Shown: positions 43,618 through 56,398 of the stretch, piece after piece | Numbering within the stretch: the stretch's first letter is position 1 | Layout: every line of letters starts with the position of its first letter | From: Leptobrachium leishanense | Lineage: Eukaryota; Chordata; Amphibia; Anura; Megophryidae | Direction of reading: 5' to 3' | Assembly (NCBI GenBank): GCA_009667805.1 | Contig: CM019066.1 | Coordinates: 328,829,119-328,893,118, forward strand | Length of the DNA: 64,000 bases | The notes under the pieces: generated by a model | The model's input: the letters and a program-made list of their open reading frames with translations, nothing else | Database searches by the model: none | Told to the model about the DNA's origin: nothing | Translations under genes and position numbers: made by a program

Positions 43618-45966
43618 CCCTAAAGTCTCATTGATGGAAGTATAAAAAAAAATTCTACATTGGTGGACATCCATCACTGCTGAACATTCACTAATCCCTT
43701 CTTGGACTGCTCTTCGACCCAGGCTCCAGACCTCTGATTGAATATAAAATAATGCTACAAAAGAACTCTGCATCGAATCATGTCTATAGCGTAATCAGTT
43801 CCCCACTGTGCCCATGGATACTGTGAGTGTTGTAGCTGTTGGCGCAGAATGGGGGAAAAAATATGGGATTAATGTGATGCATGTTAGAGGAATGATGCAA
43901 TTCAGTGACATCACTCAGTGTAAATTTGGTATGCAGAACAAATTAATTTCTAATATGTACGTTGTAAAGACGAGAGTACCAGAACAACAAACACTGTAAC
44001 TATGCTTGACAATTGCATGAGTTTTTTGTCAAGTGAACACATTTCCTTGGCAATTCTAGGACCATCAGTTTAAAGAAAATGCATCATACATAGAATGATG
44101 ACCTGTTCATGTCATTAACCTAGATTGGTGTGTTCATCATTGGCTGAGATTCACTAAGCATGACATGGTGTGATATTGATGTGACGCAGTCAGGGGTAGT
44201 CCTGATATATAGAAATCACAGCGCAGCCTTAATACATCGCTTTGAAACATTCCCAGCAGGCGGGGCAGGTTTAAATGCTGTGACTATCTCGGGTTAAAAT
44301 AAAGTGTGTCGCATTTTAACATCAAAATGTAAAACACACCGCTAATACTGTATTAATCATGCACATGCCATGTGAGTAACACCACCCTAGCGGCACCTAA
44401 TGGGTTAATAGTATAGTTGTTACCCTTGGCTCACCCTATGCTGCAAAACCAATGGCTGCCTGTTACTATATGTAACTATTGTGTGTTAAAATGAAATAAT
44501 AACAGTGCGTGTTAATGTCCATCGAACTGTTAAACAAAATGCTAATACTATACTATTAGCTCTGCAAATGCCATGTGATTTAGCTCTGCCCTAGTGTCAT
44601 CTAATGAGTTAATATGATTAGGCGAGACCCTTGGCTCTCACTGAGCTCCCAACTGATGTCCACATGATCTAATTTTTTGGGAGTTGCGATCATAATTGTT
44701 AACGTATTGATGAAAACAGAAAGTTAAATGGATTAACATTGTTTCATGTTACTGACCACAAATGCTTTAATTTTTTTTTAAATTTTACTCATTTCACTTC
44801 TTTTATATGGTGGTCGGCTGGATGGCAAACACTAGCCAATCGCCACTTAACGAGGCATGTAGGAAAACCAAACAAACGAATTGGTGGGCAAATTAATCTA
44901 ACGCGCGATTCGTTTGTCATTCATCTCATCCATCTGACATTTCGTCGATTTATTGTTTGGAGGAATAGATAAAATTTGGACAAATTGTGGTTCGCTTGAA
45001 TATGAATGCACAAATCTAGTTGCTACTATTTCTTTGGAAGCCATCAGCCTACTGCAGAGCTCGACTCAGCAAAGGTATGGGAATGTCTGCCGCTTTGCTC
45101 AGTGTTTAGGAGTGCAGTTGATGAGGATTGAGTTCACCATCAAATGCGGTGTGGCAGGAGGTTAGAAGCTGAAAATGCTGGGTATTCAGCTAAATAGGTT
45201 TAATTTGTCATTATTTGGCAGGCCTTTGTGAAACCAAATCATTGTGCAGTTCATTAGTAGAATATATTCAGGGTAAAATGTAACACTAGAAGAATATACC
45301 CTTTAGGGTGCTCATTGGATTTCAGTCTGATTCTACAATCTACGGGACCTATTCCATTGTTGTCGATATGTAAAACGTCTCCTGTAATTATCTTAACTAT
45401 AGTTATTTTATCAACGGGAATTGCTATTCCATTCTTGCCGCAAACTGGACTTGTGGCTCGAGCGATGCAATTCCCTGCGCAAGCTTACTGTAAATTAACA
45501 TCTCCTAATCTTAATATAGGAGACGTTAATTTTCACCTCAGAGTAGAAGCGCAAGCTATACCAGTGTAGCTTGCCCTTCCACCTTGGAGGCGGTATTTCA
45601 CTGTGATCCCCCCCATTTAAATCCAATACTCACCTCTCATCCCGCGGTAGAGAGGGCAGTGCAATCCACCACTTCCTCTCGCTGGCAGTGAGACTGGGAA
45701 CAAATAATTCCTAGTCCTCCTCTGCGGTTCTCCATGATCTATCAACAGTGAGCTTGCGGAAAGGATGCAAAGGCTCCATGGAATCCTATGGACTCTATGA
45801 GCTGATACTCGCAGCAGCACGGTGCACTGCTGCCAGTATCTGTCAGCCTTGCACTTCGTTCTGGGGCTAGGCGTTAGCAAATCACCCTGGAATACGGATG
45901 TTAAAATGGAGACGGTAAGGAAGATCTGCAGACACAGATTTTCCTGCTTACCATCTACATTTTACT
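43618..45966. other. No gene recognised; CpG-containing repeat-like stretch 45400-45960
   Basis: 44100-45300 is AT-rich with nothing named. 45470-45560 has palindromes (ACATCTCCTAAT...TAGGAGACGT; AGCGCAAGCTATACCAGTGTAGCTTGC) resembling old MITE interiors. No gene can be supported. Confidence 0.35.
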
Positions 45967-48460
45967 GACGAGCGTATTGACCTTGTCTTTTCCAACCTCT
46001 GCTCCATTTCTGAGTTCAACTGTCGCCCTTTCCCCATCTCTGACCACCACCTTCTCTCTTTCAACCTATCTGGACTTCCTAAACACCCTGCTCCCCCACC
46101 CCGCACACACACTCGCAGAAATCTACAGGCTGTGGACCCCCATCAATTCTCCAACCTACTTCACCACCTCGCTCATACCTCATCCTTCACCTGCCCTGAT
46201 GCTGCCACTAATCACTACAACACTACGCTTATCTCTGCTCTAGACACTCTTGCTCCTCTTCGACTCTGTAAGGCCCCACGCCGCCAGCTTCAGCCCTGGC
46301 ACACCCTCCAGACTCGCTACCTGCAAAGATGCTCCCGCACCGCAGAGCGTGCCTGGAGGAAATCCTGCTCTGAAGCTGATTTTGTTCACTTCAAGTTTAT
46401 TCTCCGGTCATACACCTCTGCCCTCCACTTGGCCAAACAATCCTTCTTCTCATCTCTTATATCTACGCTGTCCTCCAACCCTAAACAGCTCTGGTCCACC
46501 TTCAACACCCTCCTCTACCCACCTGCACACCCCCTCAGCTGCCTTCAGCGCTCAAGACCTGGCAGACTACTTCCTCAGTAAAACTTTAACTATCAGAAGC
46601 AACATCCCAACACAAAAGATAGTTATCTTCCACCTCCACTCCAACAGGTCCCATCTGCCACCCTCTGCCGCTTCCTCCCAACCACTGAAGGAGGAAGTCA
46701 ATTCCTTATTGTCCTCCTCACATCTCCCACGTGCCCGCTCGACCCCATTCCCTCACATCTAATTCCTCCCCTCTCCTCCTCCCTCACCCCTGCTCTCACA
46801 CACATCTTCAACCTATCTCTCTCCACTGGCTCCTTTCCATCCGCCTTCAAACACGCGCTAGTTACCCCTTTACTAAAGAAACCATCCCTAGATCCCAACT
46901 CTCCATCCAACTACCGTCCTGTATCCTGCTTCCTTTACCTCTAAGCTCTTAGAAAAACTAGTCTTCAACCGCCTCTCCATCTTCCTGTCCTCCAATTCCC
47001 TACTTGACCCCCTGCAATCTGGCTTCCGTCCCCTACACTGAACTGAAACTGCCCTCACCAAAGTCACCAACGACCTCCTAACTGCTAAAAACACGGCCAC
47101 TATTCTATTCTCATCCTGCTTGACCTCTCGGCTGCTTTTGACACTGTTGACCACCCCCTCCTTCTACTGACCCTCAACTCTCTGGGTCTCGGTGACACTG
47201 CACTTGCTTGGATTGACTCCTATTTATCCAACAGGTCCTTCTGTGTGTCCTTTGCTGGTAACTCCTCCTCCTCATTGCCTCTATCTGTTGGTGTACCTCA
47301 AGGCTCTGTCCTTGGTCCTCTGCTCTCTTTCCATCTACACCTCCTCCCTGGGCAAAATCATCAACAGCTTTGGCTTTAATTACCACCTCTACGCTGATGA
47401 CACTCAGATCTACCTCTCTACCCCTGATCTCTCTCCCCCTGTCCTTTCAAAAGTCAGTGACTGTTTATCTGGCATCTCCTCCTGGATGGCCTCCCACCAC
47501 CTAAAGATCAACATGTCAAAGACTGAGCTCCTACTTATTCCTCCTCCTAATGCCGCCCCACCTCCTGACTTCTCGATCACGGTGGAGGGTATCACCATCT
47601 CCCCATCAAACCAAGTTCGCTGTCTTGGAGTTACACTTGACTCTGCTCTTTCCTTCATCCCCCACATCAAGTCTCTTTCCTCCTCCTGCCGATACCAACT
47701 GCGTAATATTTCAGAATTCGGCCATTTCTTACCGCTGTCGCCACAAAACAACTCATACACGCCCTGGTAATCTCCCGACTCGACTATTGCAATAATCTCT
47801 TATCTGGCCTCCCTCTGTCCCACCTCTCCCCCTACAATCCATCCTGAACGCCTCCGCCAGGCTAATTCACCTCACCCGCCGCTCTGTCTCTGCCGCTCCC
47901 TCTGCGAGTCCCTTCACTGGCTCCCCATCCACTGCAGAATTAAGTTCAAAATCCTTATCCTTACCTACAAAAGCCTCACTAACTCAGCTCCCCACTACCT
48001 GTCCTCACTAATCACCAAATACACCCCAGCCCGCTCCCTAAGGTCAAACAGTGACCTGCGCCTAGCTTCACCCCGCATCACCTCTTCCCATGATAGACTG
48101 CAGGATTTCTCACGCGCAGCCCCCACTCTCTGGAACGCTCTCCCTCGTACTGTCAGACTTTCCCCTAACTTCTCTTCCTTCAAACGCTCCCTTAAAACAT
48201 TCCTATTTAGGGAAGCCTACCACCCAACTCACTGACGCAACCATCAATCACTCTCACCTTACAGTCCTCTCCTCCTGTTTCCACCCCAACCCTCCCAGAT
48301 TGTGAGTTCCTACGGGAATAGGGCCTCATCTCCTCCTGTACTGTTTGTCAAATGTTGTTCAATGTATTGTAACCCTGTCTATACTGTGCTTATTGTACAG
48401 CGCTGCGGAATATGCTGGCGCTTTATAAATAAAGAATAATAATAATAATAATAATAATAG
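45967..48460 (+). mobile_element. L2-type LINE, 2.5 kb, 5'-truncated
   Basis: It begins inside the endonuclease region and ends in the L2 3' UTR: GTACAGCGCTGCGGAATATG, CTGGCGCTTTATAAATAAAG and (AAT)n. The inverted fragment at 10357-10772 is a copy of its last 0.4 kb. Confidence 0.9.
45971..48236 (+). pseudogene. L2 ORF2 (endonuclease end plus reverse transcriptase), frameshifted
   Basis: Starts with the end of the apurinic-type endonuclease domain (RIDLVFSN-like, then ISDHHLLSFNL near 46030). Then a connecting region (WHTLQTRYLQRCSRTAERAWRK), the reverse transcriptase with [12 protein letters not shown] (47290-47330) and the catalytic [10 protein letters not shown] (YADD at 47390-47401), then [18 protein letters not shown] and [10 protein letters not shown]. 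The end region has GS/TP-type text shared with the 10.4-kb copy. Several frameshifts and in-frame stops break it (for example just after [12 protein letters not shown] and near 47040), so no working enzyme. In intact L2 this protein nicks DNA and reverse transcribes the LINE RNA. Confidence 0.88.
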
Positions 48461-48512
48461 GGCCCTGCAACTCTAATGTTCCAACAACATTTAATAATGT
48501 GAGCTCCTAGAC

Positions 48513-48693
48513 CAGTGGTCCCCAACCCTGGTCCTCAAGTCCCCCTAACAGGCCAGATTTCAGGATTACCTTGAGGAAATGCAGACTGAATCCTGCAATC
48601 ACTGAGCAACAAATCCTATCACCTGTGCTGTGCTTCACATATGTGGCAGCTGGCCTGTTAGGGGGACCTGAGAACCAGGGTTGGAGAGCACTG
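48513..48693 (+). mobile_element. hAT-like MITE, CAGTGGTCCCCAACC ends
   Basis: CAGTGGTCCCCAACCCTGGT and ACCAGGGTTGGAGAGCACTG are inverted; inside, TCCCCCTAACAGGCCAG pairs with CTGGCCTGTTAGGGGGA. This terminal pattern is common in vertebrate hAT MITEs. No clean 8-bp duplication (TCCTAGAC / TTCATATA). Confidence 0.7.
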
Positions 48694-50097
48694 TTCATAT
48701 ATAATTAAATTATTTTGATTACCTATAAGCTGCTATTTCATATTTAGGCACTGATTCACAGAGTGAAATATGCAATGTGAGAGTCTGAGATTCCCCTGGT
48801 TTGATATCAAAAGAATACAGTAAATAGAGTTTTTATTTGGTTATAATATAATGTTTACTATAGGGCGACATTGATGCTATGTCAACTGAGTTTCTTTGAA
48901 AAGGGACAGTGCTCAATATAAACTTGTCAGCAGTCGCCCAGTAGACCCGGATGAACCTGTTCTTAACAAATGATTTATTTTTAAAAAGTGGCAGTAGGAT
49001 GGAGAGAGTTGAAGGATTGGCAAAGCTGGAAACACTTGTTGTTTCACAAGGACAGTAGACCACTTAAAACTGTTGACTGTTATTCCTGTTAAGAAAGTGT
49101 CCAATGAACACGTTACACTGTTTAAGACAAAGTGTTATGTATACTCCAGTCCTTTGGCCTCCCATTGGGACCCACATCCCATTTAACTTAAAGACCAGGA
49201 GCAGAAGGTTGGTGTTTCCTTCCTGATCAGAAGCAAACACTCATCCTCCCTGTGCCCATGGGAGAACGGGGGTCTGATAATTGTGAAACAAGATAATAGT
49301 TAGCCTATATGTTTACATCACCAGAAATACTAATTGGGCCGATTTAGCTCCTATTTAACTTCTAGCCTAGCAGTACATTAAAACATTTTCTCCTCAGTAT
49401 CAAGATTTTGAAAGGAAGGCCATGTGTTTTGCTACATCGCTGTCAAACAATTTTAGATTGTCCAGAGTAAGTCCAAGGTTTTGAGCTAATACAGAGGGAA
49501 ACAATACATTTCCCCGCAGTAAGCCAGGGTAAAAATAGAGTTCAAAGATATCTATCTAAAATGCTTTGGAGAAAAACATTAAGAGGTCCTTCAGCAGTAC
49601 GACAATGTTTACAGAGAACATAAACACACAGGCGCAGTGTTAATTTTGTCATTGCCTGCTGAGATAGAAGCTTATTTATAGTTTTCTTGACTGTTATATC
49701 TACTTGTTCTGGAAATTGAGTGTCTAATGTTGATTCTCTGTTAACAATTTATAAAACGCAAGGCACTTTCAAATTTTACAAGTAAATCTCAGTTAATTAA
49801 TTTACTGAATCAAAAAAAAACAACTATATAAAAGTGATTTTCCATTTGCAAGAATTTCAACTTGCAACACTATTATTGGAAAGTAGATGAAACTGTTTCC
49901 TATATCAGTTTGTAGATACTTTCATTACGTACGAAGATACGTTTTTACATTTTGTATGGAGACTATCGGCTCACTGCAGATATCGAATCGTCTTTTATGT
50001 CATTGAAATCATGCAAGCATTTATATCGATACACTGTAGACCAATATAAACATTACACAATGTCGTTATTTTCAGTTAAATTAAGAATTAAAAAAAT
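48694..50097. other. No gene recognised
   Basis: AT-rich unique-looking DNA with no domain-bearing frame and no named repeat. Confidence 0.4.
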
Positions 50098-50630
50098 ATT
50101 GATGTGAAACAAATCAATAAATACAGTTTGTTTGCCATACATCTGGAGTTGCTTCAGTTGGTCAGGTCTAGGTTCATCAATGTGATGTGCCCAAAAAAAG
50201 TAGCTCCGCTGACTCCTTGAATACACCGAATGAGCAGGTTTTTCCATCAATGGGTTTTTTCTTCGCTGATGGCACAGCGGGCATATTCCAAGATGGCAAT
50301 GCCGGGATTCATTGGCCTCAAATTGTGCAAGAGTGGTTCAGGGACCATGAGACATAATTTTAACACATGGATTGGCCACCACGCAGTGCAGGCCTTGACC
50401 CCCATTGAGAATCTTTGGGATGTGCTGGAGAAGACTTTACGCAGCGCTCCGACTTTTCCATCATCAATACAAGATCTTGGTGGCAAATTAATACAACTCT
50501 GGGTGGAAATAATTCTTGTGACATTGCATAAGCTCATCAAAATGATGCCACAGCGAACGCGGGCTGTAATCCAAGCAAAAGGCCGTCCAATGAAATTTTA
50601 GAGTGTGTAACTTTTTTTTTTGGCCAAGTG
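50098..50630 (+). pseudogene. Tc1 transposase C-terminal remnant with right terminal end
   Basis: Reads GGTCAGGTCTAGGTTCATCA through TTCCAAGATGGCAATGCC to a stop at 50599-50601, then the terminal CTTTTTTTTTTGGCCAAGTG before TA. The last part of the frame (50395-50601) is recognisably Tc1: PIENLWDVLEKTLRS, SSIQDLG, PQRTRAVIQAKG. The upstream piece is out of frame with it and the catalytic second Asp, in the QDDNA motif of the family, reads Gly. The 5' half and the left end are absent. It is a different Tc1 subfamily from 31843-33463. Confidence 0.85.
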
Positions 50631-50679
50631 TATATGATTATATAATCTATAGAAAGCTATACCTATTTGTTAGCTCGGG

Positions 50680-50945
50680 GTCTCTGGTCCAGAGTAATAC
50701 GTATACAGGCTCTTCTTTTAAACGTTATTAACTCTCTGAATGTAGGAAATAAGTTCAGTGAGCTGCAGCACATCAGCTACAATGTCCAATATGCTGTAAC
50801 TCTGGGACTATGTTCTGGAGACTCTACGCAAGCAATAAAATTCCGTTGCGTTGCGCCAAAAAGTAGCCGGATCAAGTGTACTTGATGTTGGACTCCTGCA
50901 AGAGCATTTGAATAACGAGCATACTCGATCATGGTATTATTAGCA
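50680..50945 (+). repeat. Unclassified repeat, copy 1 (pairs with 55675-55895)
   Basis: Contains ACAATGTCCAATATGCT, GCAATAAAATTCCG, GTACTTGATGTTGGACTCCTGC and CATACTCGATCATGGTA; the second copy has ACAATGTCTGGTATGCT, CAATAAAGTCCAG, TTACTTGATCTTGGGCTCCTGC and AACTTGGTATCATGGTA. Class unknown; SINE or LINE 3' end are options. Confidence 0.6.
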
Positions 50946-51298
50946 GATTATCACTATAAAAACTACTGATCACAATTTGAATTAGGAATGTATCTCTAAA
51001 ATGTATGTTTCAGCCTATTTAGTGAATGTATTGCATTTTCAGTATATGGTATATTCCCTGTGGTGGCAATACTACACATAACCTTGTCATCTCTTGTTTC
51101 CTTTATATTCCAGCTCTGTGTATCATCCCGACAGATGTAAAAATCATCAATTCTAGCTAATATATGAAATATGCTTCACATTTTAACCCTTTATGGTTCA
51201 CTGCTCATGTTAAACCCTGGATCTCTACGTGGTTAGCGTATTTTAGTTTTTCTACATATATGTAAAAGGGAGAGGCAGTTACTGTAAACTTTTACTGA

Positions 51299-52213
51299 CA
51301 GGGTTATTCAAAGAGATCCGAATGGCTGCCGAAAAGGAAAATCAGCATTTGGTTACCTTTCCTGGCCATTCGGCTATCCATAGTGCAGGCAGTTCGCCAA
51401 ATGTTGGCGAATTGCCTGCACATACGGTGCCTGTTCGGTGCCTGTTTGTGAGCAGTGAATCCCTATAGAGAAGCATTGCTTCGCGAATTCAGAGAGCAAA
51501 ACCCAGCAGTGAAAAGTTGACGAATTACCCTGCCATTCAGTGGTTTAATTCAGCAGGCTTATTCAGGCGAATCCCATAGGCTTCAATGTATAAAATACTC
51601 ACGTTTTAATTCAATATCTAATAAACCGTTCTTTATAATATTCTGCAGTAAAAAGACTCTTTATTTTTATATTTTTTTAGGATCTTTTCGGCATTTTTTG
51701 GGATTTTTTTGCAAACATTTTTTTTTCCGTTTTTTTTTAAATCGTTTTTTCTTTTTTCTGTAACAGCCCTTTTTATTATCAATCATTGGATCTTATATGT
51801 AAATTTCAGCCATTTTTGTTCAGTTGTTTCTTTGCAAATTGCAAACAGCGTTTCACTTTTAAAACATTCAAGCTTACTGGGTTTTTTTTTCACTCCATTC
51901 GTCTGCGGTATCGGCTTTTTCGGCTTTTTCTGGTGGCTGCTCTGCGCTGTGATCGGCTCCTGCTCGGGTTTCTCCGGCGTCTTCAGCGTATTAATCCAGA
52001 TGTTTTTGCGGGTTTCGGTGTGCGTTCTCCCTCGTTTTGCAGTGAGTTTTCGGCGGGTTTGCGGCGACTTTTCCCTGCATTACGGCGGCCCTGTGGTGCT
52101 TGCTGAATACACCGCAGAGACGCCGAAATGGGATCGCCAAATCGCACCGAATTAAAGAGAACGAAAAGTCACCGAACGTGCGGTGACTTTTCGATTCTCT
52201 TTGAATAACCCTG
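51299..52213 (+). mobile_element. CAGGGTTATTC-family element, complete copy
   Basis: CAGGGTTATTCAAAGAGATC and CGATTCTCTTTGAATAACCCTG ends. The right end has a small hairpin (AAAGTCACCG / CGGTGACTTTT). At 915 bp it is the best-preserved plus-strand copy of the family. The frames through the T-rich and CGG-rich core are not genes. Confidence 0.8.
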
Positions 52214-53386
52214 TATGTTGAATTGTATTATATAAAAAATGTTAAAAGGAACATAGATTAACCTTCCCTGTTGGAAAACTACAGGCACTGTGCTCTCTTT
52301 GTTTCCAGTTAGATAGAGCAATCAGTTTGCATTATAGCTCTCCTAGGGTTTTTTTTCTTACTAAGAGCTTTTAATAGCTTTTAAAAATTGTTAGCGTGTT
52401 ACTTTATTCTGATTTCTAAATAATTTACAGAACTCCTAACCTCAGGCTTTCCTGAAACTGTCCTGGAAAGCTCGGGATTTAAATGAGAGAATAATTCTGC
52501 ACACAGCTGCGCTGTGTCTACTGTCAGATGGAATCCATGTTCAACAGTAAAAAAAAATCAGCCAGGCAAAGACAATTCAGGGCATAGTAGTTTCAAACAC
52601 CGACCAACAGATGTCTCTCACCGCAAAAGAACAAGAAGTGAGGGGAGAAAGAGACTTCCCTCTGATTAATTCACGGTAAGACATTAAGTTTAATTTGCAG
52701 TCATTATTCATTCTGGTTTTTGATCCCACAGCAAATAGAAATCTTTACTTGTGTCGTTAAAACACAAATATGACTGTAAAATAGTTTGCCAACTGTTTAG
52801 CACATACCATGTAATAATAGGACCTCCCAACATCTTAATGTTTCGTTAGGGTTCATGTTTGGGGTAAAACTGTTTATAAAATGCATGAGTTCGCCTTATT
52901 TTCTGGAGACAAATACTGTAACATTTACCCTGTCGTTATAAATTTTAGGTGGATACTTCTGCATTGTTCTTTGGGGAAATCTCATTGTATTTAGTTATTT
53001 TCCACATAGTTTAGATTATGTCAGCCTCGTTTTTTCTTGTTTAAATACAGAACATGTTTGCTTGTTATGAAAGTTGTATCTCTGTGTAGCTATGCATATT
53101 TTATGGAAAACAATTAAAATTTATGATGTTCTGTCTTTTAGTCCATAGAAAATAGTAACGAGTGCACTTATTTCACTTTTCGTATGTCGTGGTAGGTCTG
53201 TATGATGCTTTTATTTATTTGTTTGTTTGTTTGTTTTCGCAAGTCCAGTTACAATACAACAGTTAAAAATCAGTAAAATAAACATCTCTATTTGATGGAC
53301 TCAGGCTGGGTATTGTCCACTGAAAGACTGGATAGACAGATGCCATCTCAGTGGTGTGGTAGTAAGGTATGGGGGATCAAAGACAT
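52214..53386. other. No gene recognised
   Basis: AT-rich with a TTTG/TTTA tetramer run at 53212-53238. No domain-bearing open frame. Confidence 0.4.
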
Positions 53387-53389
53387 TAA

Positions 53390-54555
53390 GGGCCCTATTA
53401 CAGTCTTCGTGTTAAAACGCTTGCGCAACGCGTGAATTTGTGCGCCAAGCGTTAAACGTTAACGCGCAGAAATCAACGCTGGAACTACAATCCTCGTGCA
53501 TTTTTTCATTCGTCGAGCAATAACGTGCGTTAAACGGACGCGCACAAATGCGTGCGCAGCAACGTTGCTTGCAGAAATCAGTGTGCGGACTGTTTTTTCT
53601 CGCGATTCAGCCAATCAGAATTAAGAACCACAATTATCTCACGTTAAATTTTTGCGCCTGTCAAAGTCAATCTGAGCATATATGCTGCAGCAATAATAAA
53701 TGCACACATAACTTCTCAAATTTATTGGTTTGGTATGTGTAGAATGTGTAACTATACTTTGCAACTTTTTTTTTTGCGCTGGTGTATTTGGTTTCAGCCA
53801 GGTTGTTCAGATTTGCCATTAACACCAGCTTTTAGGCGTTGCTAAAATTATGCGCGCAACGGCTATACGTTAATTCCTGCGCATAGATTGTAATACCATC
53901 CACGTACCAGCGTTCACTCGCATTTGCGCTCACAATGTTAAGTATAGGACGCGGGCACTAAAGTACGCTCACGCAGGGTTCACGCTGGTTCCCCCGCAGT
54001 AGACATATACGTGCGTTTGTTGCGGTGACATTGTAATATGACGTTCAGCGCAAAGGGTTTAAGGCTGGGGTCAGACCAGCGCACTTTTAACGTGCGTTCT
54101 GGCGCACATAATTACGGCCGCACTAGCAGCAGATGCCGGGCAATGACGGCCAATATACGATGTACGGCCGCACAAAAGTCCGGCCGTGCAACGCAAGTGG
54201 AATTTGAACGCATTTTTTTGAGAACGCTGAACCGCTAGTACTGACGTACTGAGTGCGCAGCTGCGGCATAGCGGCGTGTTTGCGTGATTAGGAGATGTCA
54301 GACGCTGCTAATGTCCAGCCTACATAACGTCCAGACGCAAAAAGAGTTTTATTGACGATCCATACAAAATCACGCCCGAAAATGCGCGTCGTCTGACCGT
54401 TTTTGCGCATTCCATGATAAAATACGCCAATGCGTTCAGAAGCACTTTTTCACGTTCGCGGGGAAAAATGCTTTCGTCTGACCCTAGCCTTACCCCTCGC
54501 GTTAATACTTTTTTGCGCCGGCGCAAACGTTTTCGCGAAGATTGTAATAGGGCCC
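53390..54555 (+). mobile_element. GGGCCC-ended Harbinger-type MITE, copy 2, with one nested MITE
   Basis: Starts GGGCCCTATTACAGTCTTCG and ends CGAAGATTGTAATAGGGCCC, flanked by TAA on both sides (53387-53389, 54556-54558). Subterminal GCGCAA / TTGCGC strings are dense. It is the reverse complement of 2672-4228 and supplies the empty versions of both insertion sites there, while its own nested MITE (54063-54489) lies at a site that is empty there. Confidence 0.85.
54063..54489 (-). mobile_element. Nested GGCTAGGG-family MITE
   Basis: GGCTGGGGTCAGACCAGCGC to GTCTGACCCTAGCC, flanked by TAA (54060-54062) and TTA (54490-54492). The equivalent site in the 2672 copy (GCGAGGGTTAAAATC near 2728-2742) has no insert. 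Length 427 bp. Confidence 0.85.
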
Positions 54556-54678
54556 TAAATGGGTAGGTGAGGATACGGTTTGTTGATCAGAAAGAGTATG
54601 AAACTGTGAATAACAAATGGTAATGGCAAGCATGACTTTTTTTCGTGTTTTCAAAAATGTTATGTTTTGAGACGTTCT

Positions 54679-54905
54679 TTAATCCCTTCACTACCAAGTG
54701 GTTTCCATAAAACGACTCACAGAATCCAGTGGTTTTATGGAAAATCACTTTTCTATTATCCACACAGTAAAAACTTAAGTAGCTGCCTTACACACATTTT
54801 TATAATACAAAACTATACAATAAGTTCATTTGATAGAGGGCTTCTCCGGCTGGTCAAACTGTGCTACTGCTCCATGTGTCCCCGAGACACGTGTACATAG
54901 ACTCT
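54679..54905 (+). mobile_element. Fragment starting like a TTAA element, with a hairpin shared with 61847
   Basis: TTAATCCCTTCACTACCAAG repeats the starts at 27736 and 40279. It is followed by GTGGTTTCCATAAAAC...GGTTTTATGGAAAATCAC, a palindrome also found at 61847-61897. No right end was identified. Confidence 0.4.
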
Positions 54906-55674
54906 ATAGGGTCTATTCACAAAGCACCGAAATTGCATGCATTTTCGGTGCTTTAGGTTTCACTGCAATTTGCCGCATTTTGGAGATTCCATTTTACCAA
55001 AAATACAGCGAATACACTATTAAGCGATTGGTCACTGTATTTTGCCAAAATTAGAGTCACTGAAACAGTTATGGGAAGTCGTCGAAAACCGCTGAAATAG
55101 TCCGATAACCTCTGAATTGGCATCGGCGAATCACAACGAACTGCAATAAAAAAAAATAATGAAGGTTCCTATACTCCTAATAGAAGTATAAATCAATAAA
55201 ATGTGTCCAAGTGATAAAAAAATCCTTTAAAAAAGAATAAAAAGTTCTGTTACAGAATAACGACAGGAGTCTTTTAAAAAAGATAAACAAAAATGTCCTC
55301 TAGAAAAAAATACAAAAAGCTGTTCAAAAAATAAATATTTTTTTTTTGTAGAATGAAAAGTCTTTGAATTTTTTTAAAAAAAAAATTGGATTACTTTTTT
55401 ACATTGAAAGCTATGGGATTCGTCTGTTTAAATCCGTCAAATTGAAACACCGAAAAATCCAGGCATTTCATTGGAATTTTGGTGCAATACGGTGAAAAGA
55501 AGACACAATAGTCTTCTATGGGGCAATTTCGGTGCAACCGAATTGCAGCTAATTGCACAGTATTTTGCTGTCAGTTTGCCAGTATTTGGTGAATTGACAG
55601 TTTAGTGAACAGGCGAATTGACCCACAATTGCACCAAATGGTGAAATTCACCATCCACTGTATTTTGGAGCCAA
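54906..55674 (-). mobile_element. CAGGGTTATTC-related element, reverse, diverged
   Basis: Starts GGGTCTATTCACAAAGCACC. The middle is the reverse of the family core: AAAGAATAAAAAGTTCTGTTACAG, AAAGTCTTTGAATT and TTGAAAGCTATGGGATTCG. The right part includes GGTGAATTGACAG and TTTAGTGAA, as in the 56399 copy. Confidence 0.6.
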
Positions 55675-55895
55675 TAGGGAGGATAGTGGATAAACTCTTA
55701 TATCTGTTACAGAGAAAGAAGGCAGCGGATACAATGTCTGGTATGCTCCAACATTGGAAACATGCTGTGAAGACCATTTGCAATAAACAAAATACATTTG
55801 CATTGTTCCACAATAAAGTCCAGATTGAGTTTACTTGATCTTGGGCTCCTGCAGTAGCTTTCGAAGACTGGGTAAACTTGGTATCATGGTAGTGA
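55675..55895 (+). repeat. Unclassified repeat, copy 2 (pairs with 50680-50945)
   Basis: See the first copy for shared strings. Here it directly follows the reverse CAGGGTTATTC-related element. Confidence 0.55.
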
Positions 55896-56398
55896 AAGGA
55901 TCAAGATCCCAATGAAAGCCACTGGCTTAAAGATGAGGAAATTTGTTACTTTAGTTGTGGATGGATATAGAAGAAGAATTAATGGAAGGGGGATGAGACA
56001 CAACAAAGATGCTGTTGTGAAGATGAGGAGGTGTAGTAAAGGTATAAAGACTAGAGTTGCACGGCTTGCAGTTATGAAAAAGGAGAGACCTGCAGTGTGG
56101 GATGGATATGAAGTGGTAAGTAAGATTTTTGAAAGGGAGCAACTAGATTAAATATTTTAAAAATAAATAGGTACCATAGTCCTTATCTTAGGTTTTATCC
56201 CCAAAATATGTTAACTGATGCTTTTTGAGTTTTGATGGAAAAGCAATAAATAACGTTTTGCATCTTTTTAAAGTTGAAATTGAAGTATAAAGTATTATGA
56301 AGTGTGTTTGAGAAGAGGAACCCAGAAGTCAAATCCACTACAGAAAGTAAACATTACATTTACAGTAGGAATAGATATCAACTGTGAACAAACATTAA
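55896..56398. other. No gene recognised
   Basis: The 79-codon plus-strand frame 55912-56151 is basic and has no recognisable family; purine-rich composition keeps it open. Not called as a gene. Confidence 0.3.
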
